DNA of 62,000 nucleotides from Chrysomallon squamiferum. Lineage: Eukaryota > Mollusca > Gastropoda > Neomphalida > Peltospiridae. Under the pieces are notes generated by a model. The model saw nothing but the letters and a program-made list of their open reading frames with translations, was not told where the DNA came from and ran no database searches. Within the stretch, counting starts at the first letter, position 1. Every line of letters starts with the position of its first letter. Positions 1 through 17,530 of the stretch are shown here, in pieces. A program made the position numbers and the translations under genes. The stretch lies in NCBI GenBank assembly GCA_012295275.1, contig CM022670.1, forward strand, positions 10,734,583 to 10,796,582. Direction: 5' to 3'.

Positions 1-410
1 CGTTGGTATGCTTTTAATCATCGTTTCTATGTTTATCTGGTTATACATTAAAAATTCATCCTTTATTCATTGACATAGATATTAGTTATTCATCATTACT
101 GAGTAACATATCCACTCATTATTCATTCATTATCGACTCAGTGTTCGCCCACTCGCTCACTTTGCCTTTGTTCAACGACTACCACTCTCCCACCAGCCAC
201 TGGCTCGAGGTTTTAGACGGGAAAAGGCTATGTAAATGGCAAAATGTCATTGCCTGTTCTTCAGCATACCTTGCGGGCATTTTTCTTCGTAAATTGAAGG
301 TCACTAAAATAGCTTGAAAACATTTTAACAGCAGACACTGACCCAAGAGAGAAGAGGAGAACACACCCTCTAATTTTTGATGACCGATTTTAAAACATTT
401 TATTGTTCTT

Positions 411-446
<36 letters not shown>

Positions 447-1476
447 CTCCACAGACAAGTAGAAGCTCAGAAATTAATGAACAGTACGCATTTGAAAACT
501 GCCTTGCGTACGATTTGAATAAGACAGTATTCATATATATATATGTGTAGTTTAAGATTTTGAATAATGAACTATTTCATGTATGCGGCTTTCGTCAGGA
601 AACTGGTTGAGCACGCCTTTCGTGGGCACTGCTTTTGACACTCGAGAGTTTTGTCCAAGACAAGATTAAAATTATACTTCGATCGTCATTTTTGAAATCC
701 ATTGAAATCTCCTGGAAAAAATGTTGTTTGTGGCGTCACTGTGACTGTTTGGCGAAAACGGAATAAACAGTTTTACAAGGGAAGGTCCAAGACTGGAACT
801 TGCAGCGAGATGAGACTTCGAGGCTTCTCGTTTTTCTTATTTATAATTTATAATTAATAATTAAACTCCTCTTGAAAACTGTACATCCAGCAAAATAGTG
901 CGACCTACTAATTTAAAAAAAAAAAAAAACCCACAAAACTTGATCTGCCCGTGTTTGCATGCCAGAATTCGATTACATCAACCAGATGGTGCGTGCTGCC
1001 CGCTAATTAACATGAAATGGTAATGAATAATTCAGTGGCTTCGTCTCCCATAGCAACATTCTTTGTATGTGGCAAAGAAACGCTCTTGAACAAAAAAAAA
1101 AAAAAAAAAAATTAACGACCATCGGTTTTTTTTTTTACTAATGTGCCAGTCCGCCCACCTACAGAAAACTCAAACAGATAACAAGGGTTGGAGGTTTGCG
1201 CCATTAGACCCCCAAAAATCGACTGGTAGCCTGTTAAGTGTCAATACTCAAACTCTTCGTAACTTTAATGTCAAAAACCGTGTAAATTTTCGTTTATAAG
1301 ATTCAAATAATCATTAATTTGATCAAAAATTATTTTCTTTTAAATTTCCTTCTTTATTTTTTCTTTTTTCTTTTTCTAACTTTCTTCCTTCTTCACATTC
1401 TTTTTTTTTTTTTTTTTTTTAAATCGTATGTCAGTGTGTTTTTATGATTTAGTTTGTATACAGAAAACTGGCAGTT

Positions 1477-1478
<2 letters not shown>

Positions 1479-1558
<80 letters not shown>
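1479..1558. repeat. (CT)n microsatellite
   Basis: About 80 bp of uninterrupted CT/TC dinucleotide, followed by a GTAT-rich degenerate tract up to about 1830. The apparent Ser-Leu open frame across it is an artefact. Confidence 0.95.
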
Positions 1559-1562
<4 letters not shown>

Positions 1563-2034
1563 AAACCCGGTTCAGATTCGTCAAACATATTACTTACAAA
1601 ATTTACAATACATGTAGTATGTAGAAATGTATGTATGTATGTATGTGTGTGTAAATATGGGAATAAATATATAGGTATAAGATATGTACAGAATATACGT
1701 TTCTGTCAGTGTATAACGGTATACGTATTTATATGTATGTAGAGGCGTGTATGGACATCTATAGGTGTGCATAGTATGTATGTATATATTATACGTGCAT
1801 GCATTCATGTGTGTGTATAGTATATTATGCATATATGAATATTTTTCATTTTTAAATACACGTATTCCCGTAAACATATTTTGACTAACAGAATTTATAA
1901 GAACGCAAAAACATTAGAAAAATTTCAAAATAGAAAACGTAAACACTTAGAAAGGACACGTCATTATACCAATATGCGTATTACGAGTGGTTTTTTTTTA
2001 TTTTTTTAAGAAACATATTTAAAACGTAATAATC

Positions 2035-2069
<35 letters not shown>

Positions 2070-3365
2070 CCACAAAAACCTATTTTAAAAACCACAGAAA
2101 GAAAACCAAGGTCTTGACGCCATCCAAGTATTGATTCGTCGTATAAAAAGACGATTATGTTTTGTGTTTGTGTTTGTTGCAAGAAAACAGAACAGTGATA
2201 AAAAAAAAATATATAATTAAAAAAGAGAAGATAAGATGATGAAAAGGAAACAGTGGATTTTTTTTTTTTTTAAATGAAAAAAAAAAAAAAAAAGTCAATG
2301 TTTACATCTAGTTTTATCAACATCTGTTTTAAAATATCATAGATGATGTGTCTCACTTGAACAAATTGCGTTGTTTATTCAAAAAAGGAGAGAGATTTAA
2401 TAAAAATACCGTAACTATAATTAATACAGAAGATGCACAAATATTTTACGTACTTATAAACGAAAGGGAAAGTATACAGTGTGCTTATAAGGACTGTGAG
2501 TATTTATAGGACAGCATTTCTTTTCTTAAAATTATATTTTCAAAATAAGCTTGTCCTTAAAGTATATAAGTTAATACATACGTAAAATAGTTTTATGTTT
2601 GTGTGCGTGTTTATGCGTGTATCTGTGTGTGTTTGTGCGACCTTGGACAAAAAAAAAAACATAAGTATACGTATTACGCAAAAAGTAAAATAAATATTTT
2701 TGTAACATACTTATGTTGGTAGTTTACCGGTTACAAATATAGAAATTGAATTTTATATATTTATATATGTACAACACACACAAACACACACACACACACA
2801 CACACATGCATACATAAATGTACATGATATATAGACAGAAAGATATGCATGTAGGCAGGCAGAGACATACATACATACATACACTCAGACATACAGACAG
2901 ACAAATAGATAGATATATAGATATTAGATTTTTATATCTATAATAATAATAATAAGAAGAAGAAGCATATAAATTTCAGTATAAATTCCGTTACAAAGCA
3001 GAAACAAAGGTCGTTAAAAACAACAGAAATAGGCACTCATTTTTGTGTATTACTTTTATTGCACCGTTATATATATATATATATATTTTTTTTTTTATAT
3101 GTATATGCAGTAAATTGATTAATTAATTTGTTTATGCGTATATTCCATTTCCTGAAAAAGAAGGAAATAAGAAATCAAAAATGAATTAGCGATTTTTAAT
3201 GCGTTAATAAATTTATCATTAAAAAAAAAAAAAAAAAAAATAATGCAGCCTAGTTTTTGACTAGTCAATAACTAGACTGAAACTGATTCAGGGAACTGAG
3301 TTTTAACTAATAGAAAAATCTGCCTATTATAGAAATAACATTTTAACCAGAGTATGGATGGATTA

Positions 3366-3366
<1 letters not shown>

Positions 3367-3414
<48 letters not shown>

Positions 3415-3440
3415 CATCATCATCATCATTATCATAATCA
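3367..3440. repeat. (ATT)n/(ATC)n microsatellite
   Basis: A run of ATT trinucleotides passes into ATC units and then into degenerate AGT/ATA units to about 3560. It is a compound trinucleotide tract with no coding potential. Confidence 0.9.
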
Positions 3441-3910
3441 TTATCATCACCATCAGTAGTAGTAGCATTGGTAGTTATTGTTGTAATAGTACCAGCAACA
3501 GCAGTAGTAGTAATAATAACATCAGCAATAGTAATAGTGGTTGTAATAATAATATTTTACAATATTGTTTATTTTCCTTTACTTTTTTTTTCTTTCTCTC
3601 TATTAAAACTGATAGATAGTTATACAGATAGATAGATATAAATTTAACAAAAATAAAAGGAGGAAATCACAAGAAAGCACAAAAACATTGGCAGACGTAC
3701 AATGCGGCGAGAAAAGAACGTGCAAACAGGAGGAAATGAGATGGGAACAGATATACAGTAATTAATAAATTAATTAAATAAAATTATTTTCCTTATCGTT
3801 TATGACGAATTGATTGATTAAATACTTTGATAATCACATGGACAAATTTTTCATTGTTTATCTTGCTGCTTTGTCACAAAGGAAATTAGGTCAATCGATC
3901 TGTCGTTTGG

Positions 3911-3943
<33 letters not shown>

Positions 3944-4211
3944 CGATTTCGATAAAGCGTCTGACCTTGACCTTCATGCATTTAAATGATAATCACGTAC
4001 GCTGTCTGGGTTTCTGAAGAATAACAAACCTAACGTCATTATAAGGTCGTCTCGTCAGAAGATGGACTCAACAGAACTCTAAATGAAAATGTTTTTTTTT
4101 TTTTTTTTTTTTTTTACTAAATACGTAGCAAATAAAAGGTGATCAGTATGAAGCGAAACGGTAATGAATGAATGAAAAATAAAATGATGATACATTTACT
4201 CTACGAGTAAC

Positions 4212-4248
4212 TTTCAGATTAAAAAAAATAAAATAAAATAAAATAAAA

Positions 4249-4283
<35 letters not shown>

Positions 4284-4292
4284 AATTAAATT

Positions 4293-4329
<37 letters not shown>
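4212..4329. repeat. (AAAAT)n(AAAT)n(CA)n compound microsatellite
   Basis: Adjacent blocks of AAAAT, AAAT and then CA units. The blocks change sharply from one unit to the next, as in other compound tracts in this window. Confidence 0.9.
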
Positions 4330-4330
<1 letters not shown>

Positions 4331-5182
4331 ATCCCACACTCATGCCCATACGCACAACCAGGAGATTCGTACAAACACAAATTTATGTGTTTTATAAAAC
4401 AAATAATGATAAATTAAACAATAAACACAAACCGACAGTCCATTTAATTTCTAATCTTATAACTAACGCATAGAAACAATATTATTTTTAACCCTTAAAC
4501 CCGGCGCTAATTAATACCGTTATGGAATGCGTTTTGGGGTTAGATTCTGAACGATAAACTTCTTATTCCGTCCTGGCAAGAACAATCCTCCACCCACACA
4601 CATATCATAAATCGCTTGACCGGTGGTAATACTTTTAATCAATGAAGTATTTACCGTGCAGAAAATAACAATAAGAAATCTGCGGCACGTTGCGCTTCAA
4701 GAAACAAGCGTCCCAATATTTAAATGTCCCCCCACGTGTTAGAAACATGAATGAAGATATTTTGTTTTTTACAAGGTCAAATCATAGTATTTTTTTTTTT
4801 TTTTTTTATTAATAAACTAAATTAGGTACTTTATTTTTAGAAGTGTTAATGTCATTGTCGTCGTCGTTGTTGTTGTTGTTATTGTAGATGTTGTTATTTA
4901 TCCAAACGGCACTGTCTGAAATCGGTTGATAAGTATCATCATCGTCATCAATAAAAATAATAATAATATTGATAACAACAACAGCAACGCCGATGGTTAT
5001 AGTGATGATGAAGACGATGTCGTTAGTCTTTTTGAGCGATCGTTTAATAAGTTATGTCATTATGATTCAGCGAATGTCGCTTCATGACTGAGATCAACCT
5101 GACATTTAGATGTATGGTGAGCCCGCCATTGAAGGTTTTATCTGTATACCTAATACACAAGAATGTATTAATGGTTTATAAA

Positions 5183-5185
<3 letters not shown>

Positions 5186-5251
<66 letters not shown>
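5186..5251. repeat. (CT)n microsatellite
   Basis: About 66 bp of CT dinucleotide, roughly 1 kb upstream of the KLF5 promoter. Confidence 0.95.
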
Positions 5252-5254
<3 letters not shown>

Positions 5255-5550
5255 GAATTGAGTTATTTTCTCCTTCGCGGGGCGGGAAAAGCTGGTATCT
5301 TAAGACAGAGACCAGTTATTCACTGTTATATTAGTGTATTTTTTCTTTCGATGTTACTGAGTATCTGTCTACCTATTAGCTAATAATCTATTAATCTAAA
5401 ACTATCGTTCTTTTAACCCTTCTTCTTTAAACCATTATTTATCCCTCTCATATAATTTTATTTCTCTCTTTGTTTGCTTTAATTCTCTCTTTGTGTACAT
5501 CTTACTCTGTACTCGCCCTCTGGTATCACTTTCCTCGGTCTCTTCTCTCC

Positions 5551-5581
<31 letters not shown>

Positions 5582-5953
5582 CTATCCCGCGAAACAGTTA
5601 TTTCTTTCAAATTTCGTATCTATTTCCCAAGTTACCTCTAAATACTTATCAGCTGGACAGTTACCATTGGCTTTAAAACTGTTTGTCTCCCCTTTTCTGG
5701 AAATCTGACTGTTAGTGTTATCTGTTTGTATTTCTATATGTCAAAATAGCGTTATCTGTAATACGTTTAGTACGACTTTGTTAAACATGTACAATATAAA
5801 TCACATTCTTTATACAAGACGTTTGTTATTTAAAGTGGCCTGTAGCTACGTCAACAGTAGCATAGAAGTTGTTTACCAGTCTCTATAGGTCACGCGCACT
5901 GGAATGTTCCGTCATATTTGACCTGCACACGTCAGCGACGATACATGACCCCG

Positions 5954-5961
5954 TGACGTCA
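5954..5961. promoter_or_regulatory. Palindromic CRE upstream of KLF5
   Basis: Perfect TGACGTCA, the full cAMP-response element bound by CREB/ATF-type bZIP factors. It lies about 300 bp upstream of the predicted KLF5 transcription start, in a locally CpG-richer stretch. The motif is seen directly; use by KLF5 is inferred from position. Confidence 0.6.
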
Positions 5962-6189
5962 TCAGTCAATCAATATTTCACTACAACTCTTGTTTTTATA
6001 TCATTTAAAGAATTTATTAATTTCAGAAAATTGTCGTCTGTGGTTGTAGAAATTTTATTATTAAGTTTCTGTTTCTTTTATTCCAAAGAAATACAGGATT
6101 CGTTCTTAGCAGCGTATATTTTGGCCACATCGTTCTTGGCAACCTGTCAACACGCGTGAAAAACAACAACCAGTCGTAAACAGCTGTGC

Positions 6190-6199
6190 CCTTATAAGG
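6190..6199. promoter_or_regulatory. Perfect CArG box (SRF site) of KLF5 promoter
   Basis: CCTTATAAGG matches the serum response factor consensus CC(A/T)6GG at every base. It sits about 65 bp upstream of the predicted start and 25 bp upstream of the TATA box, a position typical of serum-responsive promoters. Confidence 0.65.
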
Positions 6200-6224
6200 A
6201 AATTAAGCTCCGCCTGCTAGTACA

Positions 6225-6260
6225 TATAAACGACGTTCATTCATAAATTGCTTCATTCTT
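6225..6260 (+). promoter_or_regulatory. KLF5 core promoter: TATA box and initiator-like site
   Basis: TATAAA occupies 6225-6230. The initiator-like TTCATTC places its A at 6255, exactly 30 bp after the first T of the TATA box, so transcription is predicted to start near 6255. That gives a 5' UTR of about 100 nt before the ATG at 6357. The spacing is seen in the sequence; the start itself is inferred. Confidence 0.6.
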
Positions 6261-6356
6261 CGTATTACACGTTGCAGAGTAGATACGGACTTAACCTGAT
6301 ATTTTAGCCATATTAACTTGGTTCTATCAAGGAATTCTTACAAACCGTAACAACTT

Positions 6357-10368
<4,012 letters not shown>

Positions 10369-11034
10369 ACTGGAATAAAGGGAATTCTTGTATTACTGAA
10401 CAGGGACACGGTACCAACATGGACCAGACCACAGTCTCCCAGCTCCCACTCTTCCACCATCCCAGTGGCCAGCCAGTACTGGGCTGGCACAGCTTTATGT
10501 CATGGTGTTGTTAGTGATGCTGGTGATGATGATGATGCTGATCCGTGGCTGCTGTGTGTGTGACGAATATTGCTGTTGTAGACATGGAATCCAAATGAAT
10601 GTTCTTCTCTTTGTGTCCGCGTTAATCAGAAAACAAAAATCTAAGAACATTAACAGTCTCCATGCATTTCCCGAATGCCAGAACTCATGAGACAAATAAC
10701 ATGACCATGCTTCACATGATACTGAACAATGATAAACAGATGACAAAGGACAATTTAAAAAAAAAAAGAAAAAAAAGAAAAAGAAGAAGAATAAGATATA
10801 ATAATTTGATCTCATTTTAAGTGATATTATAACTCTTATGAACATTTTTATGCACCTTGCTGGGTGACTTTTCAAGCATTTTTATTTTGTTTTCCATGTG
10901 TGTAACATACATAAACAGTGTTAAGTGTTGTTATTTATTATGGATGGTAACATTTTACTTTTGTCTTGTCAGGATCATGTAATGGGAGTTTGGTGCTAGC
11001 TGAAACTGGTGCTATTAATAATATTATTATTATA

Positions 11035-11069
<35 letters not shown>

Positions 11070-11396
11070 TACTACTATTACTACTATTATTATTATTATT
11101 AATTAAGATTTATCTCGGTGAACTGACATCTTAGTGCTACCAGAGTTCTGGTGATTTGTATGGGGATATTATGGCCAGTGTATTTTTATTACCTGTTTTT
11201 TTTTTTTTGCTTCACTAATTAATGTATTTGGTTGTGAAATTACAGTGATGTGTGTGTTCATTCATCAGCATGACAACTTTTTTTAAATAAACTTTTTATA
11301 TTTATTTTAATTATTAGTATTATATTTTAAAAAAAAAAAAATTATTTTTTTATTTTTTTGCTGTCTTTTGGTAGGTTTTATTTATTTTTTTTAAAA

Positions 11397-11447
<51 letters not shown>

Positions 11448-12303
11448 TCTAACTTACTTTTTCTTCTTTTTTATTTTTTTATTTTATGAAATCCAACCTG
11501 GTAATATCAGGAAGGAATATCTTTCAGGTATAACTTTGTGATGGAAGTTTATACACATACCTAGCATACTGTTTATAGATAAATATATCTTATATATTTT
11601 TAAAACTTTTAACTGCAGCCGACGTCAATCTGTTTTGTATAGTTTACTCTCAAATGTTCTTTTGTGTACGTACTGTATAAAAATACATTGGATGTACATG
11701 TGTGTAGCCATTTTGATGTTGCTAATGGCGGATTGAAAAGCCGTCTTGTAACGGATATCCTAGTCCATTTTGATGTATTTATGTTTATTAAACAAGAAGA
11801 AAAAGAACAGAGAAGAAAACAAATAGTTAAAAAGATTAAATTTAATTGAGGATAAGTTAACAAAGTGGGTAATGTTTGGTGAAAAATTATATTTTTATTC
11901 GGGAGCCGAAGTGCTGTGTCTATTTTTAGTGCTATGTTTACGTCACGTATCACGTGATCTGCCTTTATGTAATGTCCACATGTATTTGGTGCCAAACAGA
12001 TCTGGTAATTACCATTCCATGTTATGGTGCTGATGCACACACACACAAAATGATGTCATTATTTTATAGCTTAATACATACGTACATTATTTCATTCTAA
12101 AAAGTATGTATATAAAATTATATAGATGAATTTTACGATTTCACTACTTTTTTTGTATCATAGTAAAAAATGAAAAAAAAATGAAAAAAAAAAGTCGTCG
12201 ATAATGCATTGTTTCTTATTTTTGTACCAGTTGGGTGATATTGTTGTTTCACTACGTTAATATTTGAAAATATTGTGAGACAATAAAAATGTTTGTTACG
12301 AAA
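10369..12303 (+). other. Predicted KLF5 3' UTR
   Basis: About 1.9 kb. Two UUAUUUAUU nonamers (10931-10939 and 11378-11386) match the core AU-rich instability element of short-lived mRNAs. An early AATAAA lies at 11286-11291. The best end signal is AATAAA at 12282-12287, followed by a GT/T-rich stretch. (ATT)n tracts occur at about 11019-11100 and 11401-11446. The true end is inferred. Confidence 0.55.
12282..12287 (+). terminator. KLF5 distal polyadenylation signal
   Basis: Canonical AATAAA with a cleavage region near 12303 and a GTGTTTATTTT-type downstream element. The AATAAA at 11286 is an alternative proximal signal. Confidence 0.5.
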
Positions 12304-13545
12304 GTAAAAAAAAAAGTGTTTATTTTATTTTGTTTTCAATTTCATTTACGATTTAATTTGCCTTTTGCAACAGCATGTGAAAGGTTCAGAAGTTAGAAAG
12401 GTATTATATTACCTATTTTAGCAGAAATGCATTCTCGTTGAGGGACTCAAACAAAACAGTATTGTATACGTAGTTTAGTTTTAATTATCAGCATGTCACA
12501 TGCTTAATCAAACCAATCTGAACGTCATGTGATATCGGACATTTAATATCCATTGCAAAATGCATTCAGAATGAAACTAGCGGAAAAAGAAAAAAAAAAA
12601 AAAAAAAAAAAAAAAAACACTGCTTATTCTAATTTTGCACATTCAAAGTCAGTTTTATCACAATATTTACTCAATACTTCTTAAAATAACCGACCAAATC
12701 CTAAATTAATTTTTGGCACCACGATACTACAAATCGGTAACTAATGACGTCACAACATTATTTCATGTTCGTTTCACCATTTGCAACAAAATTCGGCCTT
12801 GGATAGTTTTAGTACTGAATACTAATCTGAAACAAAGTATAGCTGATCCTCCATTTAACGGACTAAAAAGGGCGAAAGATTGTCCGAAAAATCAGAAATC
12901 ACGATTTTCCGAAAGATGGCACGATCTTATTTTCATTACAAAAATCGTACTTACTCAGTTTTTAGATTAGATTTTTATTATAATTTTTTTTTTTTTTTTT
13001 TAAATTGAGCAAATAAGGAATATAACATTTTTATTTCTTAGTAAGTCATTTACAAAAATATCTCCACTATTATACAGTTACCTTCATTAATACAATTAAA
13101 CCATTATTAAAAACAAAATGTTTTTGGAATATTTAATTTGAAATGGCTAGCAGATAAATAAGTAATTTATTACATCTAACCTTGTGCTCTGATTAAAAAC
13201 AAGAACAAAATAATTAAATGAATAAATCTATAAACTCAAAAATGTATTATTCTCCTCCAGCTCTACTTCTATGCGACATGTATTATCTCGAATGAGGGAA
13301 ATGGGTTTGATATAATTATTGTCATACATTATTAATGGTAAATATTGAACGCGAATAACAAAACAATGGCATACTAAGTAGAATGGTGCTGAACAAAATT
13401 ACAGTCTGTTTTTCGATGATTCACGTAGGAGAAAGTCGTAGGCCGAAAACTTTTTTTAAACTTCGGTCGTAAATTTAAAATTTAATAAACAAATACATTT
13501 TTTCTTTTCTTTTCCTTTCTTTTTCTTTTCTTTTTCTTTTCTTTT

Positions 13546-13627
13546 CCTTTCGTTTTCTCTTCTCTTCCTTTCTTTTACTTTTTTTTCCTTTCGTTTTCTC
13601 TTCTCTTCCTTTCTTTTACTTTTTTTT
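13546..13627. repeat. 41-bp tandem duplication in a pyrimidine tract
   Basis: Two consecutive copies of a 41-bp pyrimidine-rich unit beginning CCTTTCG (13546 and 13587), inside a longer T/C tract at about 13497-13665. Confidence 0.85.
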
Positions 13628-14321
13628 TCTTTTTTAAATTTTGAATTTTTTTTTTTTTTTTTTTTTGTTTCACCAATAATACAAAATGTTTTTAATACAT
13701 CTGTGTTAATTAGCTGACGTCAGATGTAAACGACACATAGTTCAATAAACCGTAGGAGCCTTTAAACTCGAAATTTTGTCATGGAAAATCGGAAGTGCAC
13801 TTTGACGAGTTTATAACGCGATCTATGTTTCATTATAAAACGTCCTTGTACAGATCTTAGAATAGATCTGTATTTTAAACTAAAAACATTTAAATTGTTC
13901 ACGTACATTTACAAAAAAATATCAAAATTTATTTCCCATTTTAAAGACAAATCTTAGAATAAGAAGTGCTTCCAGTTTTCTGTTGCCTGTTTGTTGACGT
14001 TTGTGTTGCATCAGATTTTTATTACAGTGTTATTATTTTTTTAAATATATAAATAAAAAAACTGAAATTTCACAGACGAAGAAAACATTACAAAACAGAA
14101 TAATAATAATAATAATAACAATCATTTTAATAATAATAATAATAATAATAATTAAAAGACGTTAAAAAAAAAGGCAAGAAAGAATGAAATATCCACATAT
14201 GCATATGCATAATTAATTATGTACATAGGAATGCGTGTGTTCATTAAGAATAAATATATACAGTAATAGTGTAAGTGTGTGTGTTCATGCATATATGTAT
14301 GCATATGTATATTCCGTTTGC

Positions 14322-14322
<1 letters not shown>

Positions 14323-14395
<73 letters not shown>
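14323..14395. repeat. (TA)n(GA)n compound microsatellite
   Basis: About 38 bp of AT/TA, a short TGTATA junction, then about 28 bp of GA. The same arrangement recurs at 31950-32040. Confidence 0.92.
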
Positions 14396-14398
<3 letters not shown>

Positions 14399-14660
14399 AA
14401 AGATATATAGTTAAATTTATAGCAGATAAATATACATATAAGTGAATATGCATTTATATGATCTGTATATATATGTGTGTGTGTGCGTACGTAGTAACGA
14501 ATAGGTGTAAGTTACGTAAGTACTTAGAAAGAGATTAAACAATGTTTCTTAATACATAAGAAACATTTCAGAGTTTGGAATAATTGTTTTAAATTTTGTT
14601 TTAAAAGCTGAACATTTATAAATTCACAAAAAGTTTCATTTAGAACAAAACAAAACAAAA

Positions 14661-14698
<38 letters not shown>

Positions 14699-14836
14699 CA
14701 TCAGAGAAAAAGAAGGAGAATAAAGTTAAGAGAAATGAAAAAAGAAATAAAATATGTTATTATTATTGTTGTTGTTGTTATAACTATTTTGCATTTTTGC
14801 TTGAAAACTGAAATTTACGAAATAATAGGAAAGCGA

Positions 14837-14840
<4 letters not shown>

Positions 14841-14905
<65 letters not shown>
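14841..14905. repeat. (TA)n microsatellite
   Basis: About 65 bp of uninterrupted TA, able to form cruciform DNA. It lies inside the CRE-unit array. Confidence 0.95.
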
Positions 14906-14907
<2 letters not shown>

Positions 14908-15689
14908 GAACGAAGAAATAAAGCAAGAAGGAGAAAGAAAATTATTCAAGAAAATATTTAATGGTGGATTTTTTTTTTTTTTTTTTTTTTTTTGACCATG
15001 TTAAGGAATTAATTTGAAGTTAACTTCTACGTTAGCAAAGAAAATACGAACATAAAATAAGATTTTGTAAGTAAAATGTTCACAAAATGAAAATATCGAA
15101 CACTATTTCCTATTTTTTAAGGGAAATATTAGAATAAAAACTGCTTCCTTTTTTTTTTTTTTTTTTTTTTTTTTCTGAAAACTGTTTTCAGTAAACTATC
15201 ACTATGGTTACAAAATAGAGAAGTCAGTTTATCTGACGTCGTTTGCAGAAGACTAAGAGGTCAGAAAACCGGAAAGAACTTTTAAACCGAGACTCAGCCA
15301 TTTTTAAGATTAAATCTCTATTTTAAATTGAAAAAAAAAAAACTAACTAAAAAAAAAAAGAAATAATAGAAACGGAAAAAGTGAAATTTCAACGAACAAA
15401 ATATCCTAATAGGGCTTTGTTTTTCCTGTTGTGTATTGTTACCCCCAGTTTTGGTTGTAAATCAAAAAATCAAAAATACAAAAGAATACGAAAATGAATT
15501 CAAAAAAGAAAAAAAAAAAAAAAAAAGGGGGAGAAGAAGAAACAGAGTAAAACGAAGAAATAACTCTCCCCTATATAATCAGGACAGTACCTACCAAAGC
15601 TATTATATGAAGAAAGGATGGAACCACAAACAGCAAACGGTTCACTGTTCCTGCTATTTATTATGCTTCAGTTATGTTTACAAAAAAAA

Positions 15690-15748
15690 AAAAAATAATA
15701 ATAATAATAATAAATAGTATAAAAATAATAATAATAAAAAATGAATAA

Positions 15749-15798
<50 letters not shown>

Positions 15799-15835
15799 TA
15801 ATAAAAAATAAATAAATATATAATAATAATAATAA

Positions 15836-15898
<63 letters not shown>
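15690..15898. repeat. (AAT)n microsatellite, about 200 bp
   Basis: Long AAT/TAA tract with A-run interruptions, the longest trinucleotide tract in the window. The poly-Tyr/Leu frames across it are artefacts. Confidence 0.93.
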
Positions 15899-15899
<1 letters not shown>

Positions 15900-16053
15900 G
15901 AGATCGTTTTCTGATTAAAAATAAAATAAGAGACTTTACTTGAATATATATTTGACTGATATAAAGAACATACAAATTTATTAATTGCAAAATATTTTAT
16001 ATTTTAAAGAATTTAAATGAAAGTATTAACAGACAGATAAGCTATTTAGGTCG

Positions 16054-16085
<32 letters not shown>

Positions 16086-17496
16086 GTCCCAATTCTTGCC
16101 AAGATAAAATATATCAAGTACAAAAAAAAACACAAAAAAACAACAACAAAACAACAAAAAAAGTAAAAAAAAAAAAAAAACATATAAACGGGTAACTATT
16201 TTCAGTATACCTGTAGTTACGAAGTGCCGGAAATCAGTTTATCTGACGTCATATACAGACAACCGTTACCAGGAGATTTATCTGTAAAAACATCGGAAAG
16301 ATATTATGACGTAATCATTACAAAATCGTCCTTCTCCATTTTTAACATTAGATCTTTATTCTTTTCTTTCTCTCTCTCTTTTTTCAGAAAGAATAGAAAA
16401 GGAGAAAAAAAAAGTTCAACGGCCAAAATATTCTAAAAGGGTTATGTTTTCTTCTGTTGTACATTGCTAAACCCAGTTTTGGTTGTAAATTGAAAAGTCG
16501 TAAGTACAAAACAATAAATAAATTCAGAAAAAAATATATATAAATACAAATAAAAAGTAAAAAAAGAAGAAGAAAAAGAGCGTAACACGAAGAAACAAAG
16601 AAAGAAGAAGATAGAAAAATATACAAGAAAATAATATGCAGCGGTCAACAATTTTTTCGATATTTTCTATTATTTGACTTGAAGTTCATGTATACAGCAA
16701 AGAAAATATATTTTCTTTATTTTCGAATATGACATGCGGATTTTACCTAAAATTGGCGCAATAGTGATTTTGATACAAAAATATGAAACCATATTTCTCA
16801 TTTTTAAAGAAAGATTTTGTGGTATAAAGTGCTTCCGGTCTACTGACGTATGTTTGACGTTTATCTTGCGTCAGATAATAAATAATTTTGTCACAATGTT
16901 CATTTAAGAAAAAGTAACAAAAAAAAAAAATATTAAAAAAAAGAAAAAAAAAGAATAACAACAATAAATAAATAAATAAATAATAATATACAAAAAATAT
17001 ATCTCCTTATGATTAAGAATATGAGATTTTGAATGAACAAATATTTGAGTGATTTAAAGAACATACAAACTGATTACTAGCAAAATATTTTATACAATTT
17101 AATTGAAAGTTCTAGCAGACAGATAAGCTATTTTTTTTTTTTTTTTTATTTTACTGCTCCAATTCTATCCAAGATAAATTATCTCTAGTACCCAAGAAAC
17201 AACGAAAATGGTACGAATTGATATACATTTAATTACTATCATACTTGATCATTAGTAAAAACTGAATGCTAATTCTAAACAAACAATTAGATGCTTAGAA
17301 AATAATTCTAGTTGTAATTTTAGTTAGTGTAAATGCATACATGTACATTGTAGAGGAACTTCTCTTATTTGCATCAGTTACAAATGTTCAGTGATTAATA
17401 TCGACTTTTTACATATGTATTCCATTATATATTAAACATTTATTCATTTGTTTAATTAATTATCTGTTGTCATAATTATTTATCTATTTTCTTTTA

Positions 17497-17530
<34 letters not shown>

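Larger units (their letters stand above)
1..5930. other. Repeat-rich intergenic region upstream of KLF5
   Basis: No exon or protein-like reading frame was recognised here. The stretch consists of AT-rich unique DNA broken by homopolymer A/T runs (for example near 410-446, 2040-2066, 3221-3240, 3918-3942 and 4093-4115) and by several microsatellites listed separately. The more complex segment at about 560-1070 contains more CpG and could hold regulatory DNA, but nothing in it is diagnostic. All short open frames in this region are translations of microsatellites or AT-rich sequence. Confidence 0.7.

Noticed and set aside
1043-1057. RFX X-box-like GTCTCC-CAT-AGCAAC
   Set aside because: One mismatch to the consensus and no nearby gene start; not enough to call.
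15661-15990. 109-aa Tyr/Leu-rich minus-strand frame
   Set aside because: Translation of the (AAT)n tract.
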